Shown one piece after another: positions 47,927 to 56,423 of a stretch of DNA of 64,000 nt. Both the position numbers and the translations under genes were made by a program. The stretch comes from an uncultured Bartonella sp. (lineage in GTDB: Bacteria; Pseudomonadota; Alphaproteobacteria; Rhizobiales; Rhizobiaceae), in contig NZ_CALYPR010000003.1 in the NCBI RefSeq assembly GCF_945277285.1, positions 310,001-374,000 on the forward strand, written 5' to 3'. The stretch's first letter is position 1, and every line of letters starts with the position of its first letter. The notes below the pieces were generated by a model, which made no database searches, was not told the origin of the DNA, and saw only the letters and a program-made list of their open reading frames with translations.

Positions 47927-47952
47927 AAAAAAGGTGAAAAATTGGCCTTTTT
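47927..47952 (+). terminator. Possible weak terminator after maeB
   Basis: AAAAAAGG / CCTTTTT short stem around a 12-nt loop, 60 bp past the stop. Confidence 0.35.
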
Positions 47953-48095
47953 AGTGGAAGAACTGCAATAGTGTATCCGAGAAACAATTAGAAATGTTAA
48001 TTCTGCATTAAGTCTTTTTTTTAATCGAGAAAGACGCTAGAAGGAATCTCGGAAAGGCTATTTTTTAGCCGTAACAAATAAAAGGAATTGCACAA

Positions 48096-48380
48096 TTGTC
48101 CTCTACGTTTGACAAAGTTGCCGACATCATCGCTGAAACGAGCGAGATAGATCGCAATACCATCACGCCGGAAAGCCATACAATTGACGATCTGGGTATT
48201 GATAGTCTGGACTTTCTGGATATTGTTTTTGCCATTGACAAGGCTTTTGGTATAAAAATACCGCTTGAGCAATGGACACAGGAAGTAAATGAAGGCAAAG
48301 TCGATACAGACGAATATTTTGTTCTAAAAAATCTTTGTGCTAAAATCGACGAACTCGTAGCTGCCAAAAAAGCCGGATAG
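48096..48380 (+). CDS. acpXL: Acyl carrier protein AcpXL
   Basis: Specialised acyl carrier protein that carries the growing C26-C28 (omega-1)-hydroxylated acyl chain for lipid A. Of 94 residues, with the phosphopantetheine site Ser 37 in [12 protein letters not shown]. It is longer and more divergent than housekeeping AcpP. Start is TTG with AAAGGA nine bases upstream, which decides the start. First gene of the lipid A cluster, 9 bp before fabF2XL. Confidence 0.95.
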   Translation: MSSTFDKVADIIAETSEIDRNTITPESHTIDDLGIDSLDFLDIVFAIDKAFGIKIPLEQWTQEVNEGKVDTDEYFVLKNLCAKIDELVAAKKAG

Positions 48381-48389
48381 CCTTATACA

Positions 48390-49583
48390 ATGCAAAAAAA
48401 CCGTTCTGTTGTCATAACCGGTATAGGTTTGATCAGTTCTCTGGGAGAAGGTGTTGAAAGACATTGGGAAATGTTGAATTCATCTTCTGTTACCCCTCAC
48501 ATTGATGATCAAAGTTTTTCTCCTTATACTGTTCATGCCCTTGGAGAAGTTGACTGGAGTCAGCAGATTCCTAAGCGCAGTGATCAAAGACAGATGGAAA
48601 CATGGCAAAGGTTGGGTACTTACGCAGCTGGCCTTGCTTTAGAAGATGCGGGGGTCAAAGGCGATATTTCGGTTACTTCGACCATGGATATGATCGTTGC
48701 TGCCGGTGGTGGCGAACGAGATATCAATGTTGATGTCGAAATACTTAATAAAGGTCGCACGGCAGAAAACCGTGGTGTAATGCTTAATGAAACTTTGTCG
48801 ACTGAATTGCGTCCGACCCTGTTTCTGGCTCAATTGTCCAATCTTCTGGCTGGAAATATTTCGATAGTCCACAAAGTCATCGGTTCTTCACGTAGTTTTA
48901 TGGGAGAAGAAGGTAGTGGCCTTGCAGCCTTCATGGTCGCTATCGCGCGGATTAAATCCGGTCAGAGTACCCATGCTCTCGTTGGTGGTTCCTATAATGC
49001 ACAGCATTACGATATGCTTTTAGGGCAACAATTGGGGCAATTCTTAAAGCGTGATGGCTGGTCGCCTGTCTGGCAACGGGAAAATTGTCAAGGTGGTGGT
49101 CTCGTTACCGGTTCCGGTGGTGTTTTTCTTGTTCTCGAAAGCGCCGAATATGCAAAAAATCGCGGTGCTAAAATCTATGCTGAAATTTGTGATTTCGTAT
49201 GTGATCAAACCAACCGTGAAAAGGCACCTTTGAATAAGACATTGGAAACAATGTTTGAACACGTCAATGGAAAAACCGGCTCGGCAAAAGCTGATTTGAT
49301 CGTTTCAGGTGCATCAGGCATTAAAGGTATAACAAAGACCGAAAAGGATTTATGGGATAAAATTGCCATTCCTTACCGCGGTATTTCAACCTTATTCGGT
49401 CATTGGCGTGAAGCACAGTTTCCTCTTGCTTTAGCGCTTGGGGCAATGACTATGAAGAAAAAACATGCTTTCCATGCTTTAAGCAAAACCGAAAAATCGT
49501 TCGACAAGAATATTGAAAGTGTCATTGTTTCAACTATTGGCGCAACAAGAGCTGAAGGTATGGCGCGACTTATAGCTGGCTGA
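48390..49583 (+). CDS. Beta-ketoacyl-ACP synthase-like protein lacking the catalytic Cys (FabF2XL)
   Basis: Thiolase-fold ketosynthase homologue of 397 residues in the lipid A VLCFA cluster. The N-terminal VVITGIGLISSLGEG and the LVGGSYN segment identify the fold. The nucleophilic Cys position is Glu (about residue 174, in MGEEGSG, aligned with ATACTSG of FabF), and the HGTxTP His segment is SGASGIKG. Only the last GH (STLFGHW) remains. It therefore cannot be a normal condensing enzyme and may act as a partner of the next gene product, like a chain-length factor. 10 bp separate it from fabF1XL. Confidence 0.88.
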   Translation: MQKNRSVVITGIGLISSLGEGVERHWEMLNSSSVTPHIDDQSFSPYTVHALGEVDWSQQIPKRSDQRQMETWQRLGTYAAGLALEDAGVKGDISVTSTMDMIVAAGGGERDINVDVEILNKGRTAENRGVMLNETLSTELRPTLFLAQLSNLLAGNISIVHKVIGSSRSFMGEEGSGLAAFMVAIARIKSGQSTHALVGGSYNAQHYDMLLGQQLGQFLKRDGWSPVWQRENCQGGGLVTGSGGVFLVLESAEYAKNRGAKIYAEICDFVCDQTNREKAPLNKTLETMFEHVNGKTGSAKADLIVSGASGIKGITKTEKDLWDKIAIPYRGISTLFGHWREAQFPLALALGAMTMKKKHAFHALSKTEKSFDKNIESVIVSTIGATRAEGMARLIAG

Positions 49584-49593
49584 AGGATTTGTA

Positions 49594-50871
49594 ATGGACA
49601 AATATTCCGATCATTTTGGGCGGCCGATTGTCGCAATTACTGGAGCTGGTGTTGTCAGCTCGTTGGGTCAAGGAAAACATGAAAATTGGGAAAAACTGAT
49701 TAACGGGGTGAGCGGTATCCACACGATAACGCGTTTTCCTGTCGACGGATTGACAACACAGATAGCTGGTACCGTGGATTTTCTTGAGGAAAGCCACATT
49801 GGCGCATCTGCTTTATCCGAAAAGCTTGCCACCCTTTCTGCTAGCGAAGCAATTGTCGAATCCGGACTTGATGAAAGCGCCTTTAATGGCCCATTGTTTC
49901 TTGCTGCTCCCCCAGTTGAACTTGATTGGAAATCGCGTTTTGCACTAGATGATGAAATTAGCCGCGATGAACCACCGTCTTATCATGCGTTTTTGGAAAA
50001 TTGCGCAAAAAATCCCCATCAGGCATTTTTTGCGGCAACGCAGTTCGGTCATATTGCCGAGCGTCTAAAAGACCGTTTTGGTACAATTGGCCTCCCGGTT
50101 ACGTTGTCAACCGCTTGTGCATCGGGCGCAACAGCAATACAGTTGGGTATTGAAGCAATAAGACGTGGCGAGACCGATCGCGCTTTGACAATAGGCACAG
50201 ATGGCTCGGTTTCTGCAGAAGCATTGATCCGTTTTTCGTTGTTATCTGCGCTATCGACACAAAACAAAATACCTGAAAAGGCATCAAAACCATTCAGTCG
50301 TGATCGTGATGGTTTTGTCATGGCAGAAGGTTCTGGTGCTCTGGTTCTTGAATCGCTTGAGAGTGCCATTCGTCGTGGTGCTAAAGTTTTAGGGATACTT
50401 GCCGGCTGCGGAGAAACTGCTGATGATTTTCATCGTACCCGAGCGAAGCCGGACGCCTCTCCGGCTACCGGTTCCATGCGTGCAGCTTTAACTGATGCGG
50501 GCATTGGCGTTGACGATATTGATTATATCAATGCTCACGGCACATCGACACCGGAAAACGAGAAGATGGAATATCTCGCTTTGTCAACGGTTTTTGGTGA
50601 CCATATCAGCAAGGTTCCCGTTTCTTCGAATAAGTCGATGATTGGTCATACATTGACTGCTGCCGGTGCAATAGAAGCGGTTTTTTCGCTTTTAACAATT
50701 AGAACCGGCATCATGCCGCCGACTATCAATTATGATGAGCCGGATCCGGCTATTCCACTTGATGTTGTGCCAAACAAATGCCGTAAGGCAAAGGTGACAT
50801 CAGTTCTTTCCAATTCATTCGGATTTGGTGGCCAGAATGAAAGTCTTGTCATTAGAGCCTATAACGGATAA
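49594..50871 (+). CDS. fabF: 3-oxoacyl-ACP synthase (FabF1XL), catalytic
   Basis: Condensing enzyme for elongating the very-long acyl chain on AcpXL. Of 425 residues. The full Cys-His-His triad is present: Cys 175 in LSTACASGATA, His 315 in NAHGTSTP and His 352 in SMIGHTLTAAG. About 40 extra residues between ~100 and 150 distinguish it from housekeeping FabF. It lies between the cysteine-less homologue and the alcohol dehydrogenase gene in one operon. Confidence 0.95.
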   Translation: MDKYSDHFGRPIVAITGAGVVSSLGQGKHENWEKLINGVSGIHTITRFPVDGLTTQIAGTVDFLEESHIGASALSEKLATLSASEAIVESGLDESAFNGPLFLAAPPVELDWKSRFALDDEISRDEPPSYHAFLENCAKNPHQAFFAATQFGHIAERLKDRFGTIGLPVTLSTACASGATAIQLGIEAIRRGETDRALTIGTDGSVSAEALIRFSLLSALSTQNKIPEKASKPFSRDRDGFVMAEGSGALVLESLESAIRRGAKVLGILAGCGETADDFHRTRAKPDASPATGSMRAALTDAGIGVDDIDYINAHGTSTPENEKMEYLALSTVFGDHISKVPVSSNKSMIGHTLTAAGAIEAVFSLLTIRTGIMPPTINYDEPDPAIPLDVVPNKCRKAKVTSVLSNSFGFGGQNESLVIRAYNG

Positions 50872-50922
50872 CTGATCTCATAGCGACTTCTCTGGCAATT
50901 TGTTCTTAAAAAAGGATTGGTC

Positions 50923-51951
50923 ATGCGTGCATTGCAATTGCTTGACGACAAACGTCTCGAATTAACCGAAATAGCACCTCCTCCGGCACCTGATAATGGA
51001 GAAGTCACTGTTCAGATAAAAGCCGTTGCTCTTAATCATATAGATGTTTGGGGATGGCGCGGCATGGCTTTTGCAAAACGCAAATTGCCACTTACTATTG
51101 GCGCCGAGGCTTCGGGTGTTGTCCAGTCTGTTGGAGCTGGCGTCGGCAATCTTAAGGTTGGACAACTTGTATCCATTTATGGTGCAAAGACCTGCGGGCT
51201 TTGCAAAGCCTGCCGAGAGGGACGGGATAATCTTTGTACACATGTGAGCGGTGTTCATGGTTTCCATATTGACGGTTTCGCTTGTGAAGCGGTCAATCTG
51301 CCTGCCCGGCTACTGGTGCCTGCTCCGCTCGATTGTGACGAGATTGACGCGGCTGTTGCTCCAATCACCTTTGGCACTGTAGAACATATGCTTTTTGACA
51401 ATGCAAAACTTCAACCCGGTGAAACAATTCTCATCCATGCCGGTGGTTCAGGCATTGGTTCGGCAGCTATACAACTGGCCAAGCGCATGGGCTGCACCGT
51501 GTTTACGACTGTTGGTTCAGATAGTAAAATAGAGAAGTCCAAGGCGCTCGGAGCGGATTTTGTCATTAATTATCGTGAAGACCGCTTTGAACATGTGATT
51601 AGAAAACTCACCAAGAAAAAAGGCGTCGATGTTGTCTTTGAGCATGTCGGTGCAGACACTTGGGCCGGTTCTATGCTCTGTCTGAAACGCGGCGGGCGTC
51701 TTGTTACCTGTGGATCAACGTCAGGTGTAGCTACTTCAATGAATTTAATGCAGCTTTTCCAACAGCAGTTAAAAATATTCGGATCATTTGGTTGCCGAAT
51801 GGAAAATATGGCCAATGCCATGCAAAAAATGGCGCAAGGCATTGTTCATCCGGTCATTGATACGGTTGTCAATTTTGACGAAATTGAAAAAGCACTCAAA
51901 CGCATGGAAAGCCGTGACGTTTTTGGCAAGATTATCCTGAAAATGACTTGA
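50923..51951 (+). CDS. Zinc-type medium-chain alcohol dehydrogenase / enoyl reductase-like (AdhXL)
   Basis: MDR-superfamily oxidoreductase of 342 residues. It has GAEASGVVQSVGAGV at the N-terminus, structural-zinc cysteines in KTCGLCKACREGRDNLC, and the cofactor motif HAGGSGIGSAAIQLAK. In rhizobial lipid A clusters this gene lies between fabF1XL and lpxXL. A role as enoyl-ACP reductase for the VLCFA is plausible but unproven. I chose ATG 50923, preceded by AAGGA. The stop overlaps the lpxXL ATG (TGATG). Confidence 0.93.
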   Translation: MRALQLLDDKRLELTEIAPPPAPDNGEVTVQIKAVALNHIDVWGWRGMAFAKRKLPLTIGAEASGVVQSVGAGVGNLKVGQLVSIYGAKTCGLCKACREGRDNLCTHVSGVHGFHIDGFACEAVNLPARLLVPAPLDCDEIDAAVAPITFGTVEHMLFDNAKLQPGETILIHAGGSGIGSAAIQLAKRMGCTVFTTVGSDSKIEKSKALGADFVINYREDRFEHVIRKLTKKKGVDVVFEHVGADTWAGSMLCLKRGGRLVTCGSTSGVATSMNLMQLFQQQLKIFGSFGCRMENMANAMQKMAQGIVHPVIDTVVNFDEIEKALKRMESRDVFGKIILKMT

Positions 51952-52883
51952 TGCAAAAATTGCAGTTCAAACTTGTTCTTTTTCGTTGCCGGACCAAGCT
52001 AAAAGATTGGTGGGATTGGTCGTGGGCGCATTTCGTGGCTGGCCTTATGTCAGTCATCCGCTATCTGCCGGCAAAAGCCGGAATTGGCTTTTTTGCGTGG
52101 TTCGCCCGCACTGTCGGGCCATTGTTGCCTCGCCACCAGATTGCATTGGATAATTTACAAAAAGCTTATCCAGACAAAGACAAGGAATGGATCCGCAGGA
52201 CTGCCCTTGAAATGTGGGAAAATATGGGCAGACTTTTTGCCGAATATGTCTTTCTCGACAGAATCTTTGACTTTGATCCTAACGCGAAAAATCCGGGGCT
52301 GGTTGAGGTTAGCGGAATAGATATTTTTATCCGGTTAAGAGATGAAAAAAAACCGCATATTTTTTTTACTGCCCATACCGGTAATTTCGAGCTTCTACCT
52401 ATTTGCGCGGCAACATTCGATCTTAATGTCACTGCACTTTTTCGCCCGCCAAACAATCCTTATATTGCCAAGCGGGTTTTAAAAGCCAGACGCACTGCAA
52501 TGGGACACCTTGTACCATCAAAAGCAGGCGCTGCTTGGGCTCTTGCCGGTAAACTTGCTGAAGGTGAAGATGTTGGTATGCTTGTCGACCAGAAATTTAG
52601 ACGCGGCATTCATGGCACTTTTTTTAAACGGCCTGTCAGAACCAATCCATTGCTGATCAAACTCGCCCGCCAATATAATTGTGATGTCTATCCCGCGCGT
52701 TGTATTCGCTTGCCGGGGGGACGTTATCGGCTGGAACTGTATGAACGTATGGATTTACCAAAAGACAGGAATGGCGCCATCGACGAAGTCGCTGCCGCCC
52801 AAAAACTGAACGATACGGTAGAAACCTGGGTGCGCGAATATCCCGGGCAATGGATGTGGTTCCACAAACGTTGGGACGATTAA
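51951..52883 (+). CDS. lpxXL: Lipid A very-long-chain acyltransferase LpxXL
   Basis: Inner-membrane lauroyl/myristoyl-type acyltransferase (LpxL family) that transfers the C26-C28 chain from AcpXL to lipid A. Of 310 residues, with a hydrophobic N-terminal anchor (~residues 25-60) and the HX4E acyltransferase motif at H142-E147 (AHTGNFE). VDQKFRRGIHGTFFKRP is typical of the family. Translationally coupled to the dehydrogenase gene. It converges on the broken molbindin gene, with only 2 bp between the two stops. Confidence 0.95.
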   Translation: MQKLQFKLVLFRCRTKLKDWWDWSWAHFVAGLMSVIRYLPAKAGIGFFAWFARTVGPLLPRHQIALDNLQKAYPDKDKEWIRRTALEMWENMGRLFAEYVFLDRIFDFDPNAKNPGLVEVSGIDIFIRLRDEKKPHIFFTAHTGNFELLPICAATFDLNVTALFRPPNNPYIAKRVLKARRTAMGHLVPSKAGAAWALAGKLAEGEDVGMLVDQKFRRGIHGTFFKRPVRTNPLLIKLARQYNCDVYPARCIRLPGGRYRLELYERMDLPKDRNGAIDEVAAAQKLNDTVETWVREYPGQWMWFHKRWDD

Positions 52884-52895
52884 ACTTAATCGTCC
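52874..52895. repeat. Inverted repeat spanning the convergent stops of lpxXL and the molbindin pseudogene
   Basis: Perfect 10-bp palindrome GGACGATTAA-AC-TTAATCGTCC. It arises because both reading frames end Asp-Asp-stop (GACGATTAA), facing each other 2 bp apart. It could form a hairpin in either transcript, but there is no T-run. Confidence 0.7.
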
Positions 52896-53095
52896 ACAGC
52901 AACCATAACGTCGGATGACTTGATCACCGCCGCCGTTTTTTAACCAACCTTCAAATTTAGATCATCAACAGATTCATTGGTAATGGACGCTGTGATGATG
53001 GGACCACCGATATCAATTCGAATATGCGCTGTTGTTGCACCCTTTTTTATTGCAACAATTTTTCCTTCAAGAATGTTTCGTGCGCTGATACGCAT
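52886..53095 (-). pseudogene. Molbindin (TOBE domain, Mop-type) interrupted by an in-frame TAA
   Basis: From ATG 53095, with AAGGAGAT five bases upstream, the frame encodes MRISARNILEGKIVAI..., a small molybdate-binding TOBE protein. After LNLKVG a TAA at codon 52 (52940-52942) stops it, and the frame continues with the expected conserved C-terminus KTAAVIKSSDVMVAVDD and a second stop. A single base change from a CAA or GAA codon would explain it. The truncated product lacks the last strand of the fold, so it is probably non-functional. It follows galE by 25 bp on the same strand. Too short for default gene calling. Confidence 0.82.
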
Positions 53096-53120
53096 AGGCT
53101 ATCTCCTTTTTGGTTAAAGT

Positions 53121-54128
53121 CTATTTATAACCATTTGGGTTCTTTACCTGAAAATTCCACATATCTGAGCACATTTTTTCCAAATCTTTTTCCGCCCGCC
53201 AATTGAGTTTTTGCAAAGCTGTTGCCGGATTGGCAAAAAATTCACCGATATCGCCCGGACGTCGCGGCCCTATTTCATATTTTATTTTTCTATTGGATAT
53301 ATGTTCAAACGCCTTAATCACATCCATCACGCTATAGCCCCGCCCGCGTCCGAGATTGATAGCTTCACAACCGGGATGGTCTAAGGTTTTTAAAGCACGC
53401 AGGTGCCCTTCTGCCAGATCGGTAACATGAATATAGTCACGCACTCCGGTTCCATCCTCGGTATCATAATCATTGCCCCATATCATCACCTTGTCGCGCC
53501 TACCTGATGCAACTTGCGCGATAATTGGCATAAGATTATTAGGCACACCTTTAGGGTCCTCACCTATCAAACCACTTTCGTCAGCGCCGACAGGATTGAA
53601 ATAACGCAGAATCGAAATTGCCCAAGACTGGTCGCTCGCGTAAAAATCACGCAACATGTTTTCAACGGTAAGCTTTGTGCGCCCATAGACACTCACCGGG
53701 TTCAGCGGGTGCTTTTCATCATAAGGAAGATATTTCGGTATACCATAAACAGTGGCTGTTGACGAAAACACCAGCTTTTTGACACCAATCGACTTCATTG
53801 CCTGCAAAAGGCGCAAACTGCCAACCACATTACAATCATAATAAAGATCAGGCTTTTGTTCGGATTCAGCAACCGATTTCAAGCCTGCAAAATGAATAAC
53901 AGCATCACATTTATGACGCTCTAAAACATATTCGACAAAGCTTCTATCACGTACATCACCCGACTCGTTGATCGGGGCGCGACCGGTAATTTTTTCAATC
54001 CTACGCAATACTTCCGGATGACTGTTGCCGAAATTATCCAGAATAACGACACGATAACCTGCATTCATAAGAGCTACACAACAATGCGATCCTATGTATC
54101 CAGCGCCACCAGTTACCAAAACACTCAT
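53121..54128 (-). CDS. galE: UDP-glucose 4-epimerase
   Basis: Interconverts UDP-glucose and UDP-galactose for LPS and polysaccharide synthesis. Of 335 residues, an extended SDR with VTGGAGYIGSH (NAD binding), the catalytic Ser/Tyr pair in FSSTATVYG and VYGRTKLTVE, and the substrate-binding RYFNPVGAD. ATG 54128 was chosen over a TTG five codons upstream. Confidence 0.97.
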   Translation of the reverse strand: MSVLVTGGAGYIGSHCCVALMNAGYRVVILDNFGNSHPEVLRRIEKITGRAPINESGDVRDRSFVEYVLERHKCDAVIHFAGLKSVAESEQKPDLYYDCNVVGSLRLLQAMKSIGVKKLVFSSTATVYGIPKYLPYDEKHPLNPVSVYGRTKLTVENMLRDFYASDQSWAISILRYFNPVGADESGLIGEDPKGVPNNLMPIIAQVASGRRDKVMIWGNDYDTEDGTGVRDYIHVTDLAEGHLRALKTLDHPGCEAINLGRGRGYSVMDVIKAFEHISNRKIKYEIGPRRPGDIGEFFANPATALQKLNWRAEKDLEKMCSDMWNFQVKNPNGYK

Positions 54129-54242
54129 AAAACAGACCCGCAAACGATAAGATATGTGACTTTTATGAAAGAATTCTCTATCACTGACAAGTGTTTACTG
54201 ACAATAATTTAATGTGTTTGTTCCGAAAGTTAGAAGATAAAA

Positions 54243-55073
54243 ATGGAACCGTCAAAAAATATAGAACGTCTGCTTGAAATCATGGAAGCTCTCCGTCACC
54301 CGGAGACCGGTTGCCCATGGGACAAAGAACAGAATTTTGAAACCATTATTCCCTATACAATCGAAGAAGTTTATGAGGTCGCGGACGCGATCGCGCGCGA
54401 TGATAAATACGATTTGTGCGATGAACTAGGCGATCTACTTTTGCAAGTTGTTTATTATTCACGTATGGCTGAAGAAGAAGGCAGTTTCAATTTCGGCGAT
54501 GTCGTTCAAGCCATAACAAAAAAGATGATACGCCGTCATCCGTATGTTTTTGGAAACGAAAAGCAGAGACAAAAAGGATTGGTCAAAGGCGAATGGGAAC
54601 GCATCAAAGCGGAAGAAAAATCCGAAAGAAAAGAAAAGCGCAAACTTAAAGGACTTCCGGATGATACGCCGAAGGGATATCTCGCTCATGTGAAAACAGC
54701 CCAACCGCTTGAAAAAGAGTCTATTGCACTTCAACAAAAAGCTGCAGAGGTCGGATTTGACTGGTCAACACCCGCACCAATTTTTGATAAAATCGACGAA
54801 GAATTGACAGAGCTGAAAGAGGCGCTCGAGCTCGGAAATAATGATAATATTTTAGATGAATTTGGCGATGTTTATTTTACGCTTCTCAACCTTGCGAGAA
54901 GACTGGATATTTCGCCTAATTTAGCACTCAAAAGAGCCAATAAAAAATTTCGCTATCGGTTTAATTATATTGAAAATGCTCTTGCAAAAAAAAATCGGAA
55001 TTTAAATGACGCATCTCTCGACGAGATGGAAAATCTTTGGAATGAAGCAAAATATAAACATCGTGAAAATTGA
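54243..55073 (+). CDS. mazG: Nucleoside triphosphate pyrophosphohydrolase MazG
   Basis: House-cleaning NTP pyrophosphatase of 276 residues with two MazG domains. The first has CPWDKEQNFETIIPYTIEEVYEVADAI and DELGDLLLQVVYYS (metal-binding acidic residues), and the second has EELTELKEAL...LDEFGDVYFTLLNLAR. The Lys/Glu-rich linker in between is usual. Diverges from galE. Confidence 0.96.
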   Translation: MEPSKNIERLLEIMEALRHPETGCPWDKEQNFETIIPYTIEEVYEVADAIARDDKYDLCDELGDLLLQVVYYSRMAEEEGSFNFGDVVQAITKKMIRRHPYVFGNEKQRQKGLVKGEWERIKAEEKSERKEKRKLKGLPDDTPKGYLAHVKTAQPLEKESIALQQKAAEVGFDWSTPAPIFDKIDEELTELKEALELGNNDNILDEFGDVYFTLLNLARRLDISPNLALKRANKKFRYRFNYIENALAKKNRNLNDASLDEMENLWNEAKYKHREN

Positions 55074-55309
55074 AATATCGACTAGCGTCCGCCAATGTTG
55101 AAAGATAAAAAGTGATCAAAAATGGTCATCAGCTTTCCGGCTGAATATTGGTTCGGCGTGATCGGCGTGTTTCGATTGTTAAACGAACCATTCATTTTGT
55201 AAGGAGCTGTATCGAATAGAATTTGAATTAATTGGCAGATTATTAATATCAAACGCCTTATTGGAGCGGAACAACATCAATTGGTAATTTTTGCAATTTT
55301 ATAAACGGA
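55074..55309. other. Intergenic region between mazG and the A-type carrier gene
   Basis: No confident gene. On the minus strand, an open frame ending at 55082 reads MNGSFNNRNTPITPNQY and onward for 37 residues from ATG 55195. It lacks a ribosome-binding site, so it may be a remnant or chance. Confidence 0.25.
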
Positions 55310-55681
55310 TTATTTTTGAGCAGTTTTCAATTCAGTTTGGGTCACAGGGCGTATTTCGACAGACAATCCGCAACCACAAGCGGAAGTCTGATTGGGATTG
55401 TTAAAAACAAAACCCGTATGAAGTGTTGTTACTTCAAAATCAATTTGGGTGCCTAAAAGAAACAAGGTTGCTTCCCGCGAGACAAAAACGCGCGCACCAT
55501 TTTTTTCAACGACATCAGCGTTATCAATTGCCGAACGCGCAAGGTCGACAGTGTATTCCATCCCCGCGCAACCACCCTTTTTAACCCCAACCACAATGCC
55601 ATAAGCATCATTATTTTTCATGATTTCGCAAATGCGCTGTCTGGCAGCTTCTGTCATTGTGATTACTGAAAATCCGGCCAT
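55310..55681 (-). CDS. A-type iron-sulfur cluster carrier (HesB/IscA/ErpA family)
   Basis: Fe-S cluster scaffold/carrier of 123 residues. The three conserved cysteines are present: one in KGGCAGMEY and two in the C-terminal CGCG of TSACGCGLS. It delivers clusters to apo-proteins. Which of IscA, SufA or ErpA it is cannot be settled by eye. ATG 55681 (MAGFSVITMTEAAR) has AAGGA 11 bases upstream; the ATG three codons earlier sits too close to it. Confidence 0.93.
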   Translation of the reverse strand: MAGFSVITMTEAARQRICEIMKNNDAYGIVVGVKKGGCAGMEYTVDLARSAIDNADVVEKNGARVFVSREATLFLLGTQIDFEVTTLHTGFVFNNPNQTSACGCGLSVEIRPVTQTELKTAQK

Positions 55682-55765
55682 AAGTTGCATGTTCCTTGAT
55701 TAGTTTTGTAAGGTAATTTGGTATTTTAACAGGTTCACGTCAAGGCATAAACTTTGAACGCGGGT

Positions 55766-55784
55766 CTGACGGTTTGATCGTCAG
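55766..55784. repeat. Inverted repeat upstream of the cytochrome c gene
   Basis: CTGACG-N7-CGTCAG, about 65 bp before the cytochrome gene, in the divergent region with the A-type carrier. Could be an operator or an RNA hairpin. Confidence 0.3.
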
Positions 55785-55847
55785 GATACCCAAATAGCAT
55801 TTTCGGTGCTAATAGTTATCTATTCTAATTTCCAATGATGAAATATA

Positions 55848-56258
55848 ATGAAACCGATGCGTTACTTTGCTACTGCTTGTTTTCTAATTCTTGCCACTTT
55901 CCCATTTATTTCCGGAACTCAAGCAGCCGATATCGAGAATGGAAAAATTGTCTTCAAACGCTGCGCTGCATGCCACAATGCAGATAGTTCAGACAATAAA
56001 ATTGGTCCAACATTACAACATATCATTGGACGACGAGCGGGTACGATAGAAGGCTATAAATATTCTCCAGCAATGACAAATGCCGGAAAAGACGGGCTTA
56101 TCTGGAATCGCGATACACTCATTACTTATCTCCATAATCCACAAGGCATGGTAAAGGGTACTCGAATGGCCTCTATCCGATTGAACAACGATAATGACAT
56201 CGACGACTTGATAGCCTATCTCAATTCGTTTTCCTCGTCCTCAGGTAATGAACATTAA
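55848..56258 (+). CDS. Class I cytochrome c (c2/CycM-like), periplasmic
   Basis: Soluble electron carrier of 136 residues. The N-terminal signal peptide ends near GTQA-ADIE (residue ~27). The haem attachment site is CAACH (39-43) and the probable Met axial ligand lies in GTRMAS. It resembles the small c-type cytochromes that pass electrons from the bc1 complex to cytochrome oxidase. Preceded by an inverted repeat. No terminator was recognised. Confidence 0.93.
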   Translation: MKPMRYFATACFLILATFPFISGTQAADIENGKIVFKRCAACHNADSSDNKIGPTLQHIIGRRAGTIEGYKYSPAMTNAGKDGLIWNRDTLITYLHNPQGMVKGTRMASIRLNNDNDIDDLIAYLNSFSSSSGNEH

Positions 56259-56303
56259 TATTTTTAGGGCACTTTCTACCTGATTGTAACCAAACTGTTT
56301 CGT

Positions 56304-56423
56304 TTAAAAACAACAGGGCTCAATTCCGCTATAGTCTTTGTCTGGATAGCGTTTCTCATTATCATTTTCCAATAATTGTGAGCTGAAGTCCGGAAATGTT
56401 CTTGGATTTTCGTGCTCCATCAT
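56304..56423 (-). CDS. Possible micro-ORF B (39 aa)
   Basis: Starts inside the stop of micro-ORF A (ATGA overlap at 56420-56423), suggesting translational coupling. It encodes an acidic peptide (MMEHENPRTFPDFSSQ... ending GIEPCCF) with a terminal Cys pair. No homology is recognised, and no ribosome-binding site of its own is seen. Could be chance or a frameshifted continuation of A. Confidence 0.25.
   Translation of the reverse strand: MMEHENPRTFPDFSSQLLENDNEKRYPDKDYSGIEPCCF

Noticed and set aside
55082-55195. 37-codon minus-strand ORF (MNGSFNNRNTPITPNQY...)
   Set aside because: Protein-like but with no ribosome-binding site and no recognised family; recorded only as region content.
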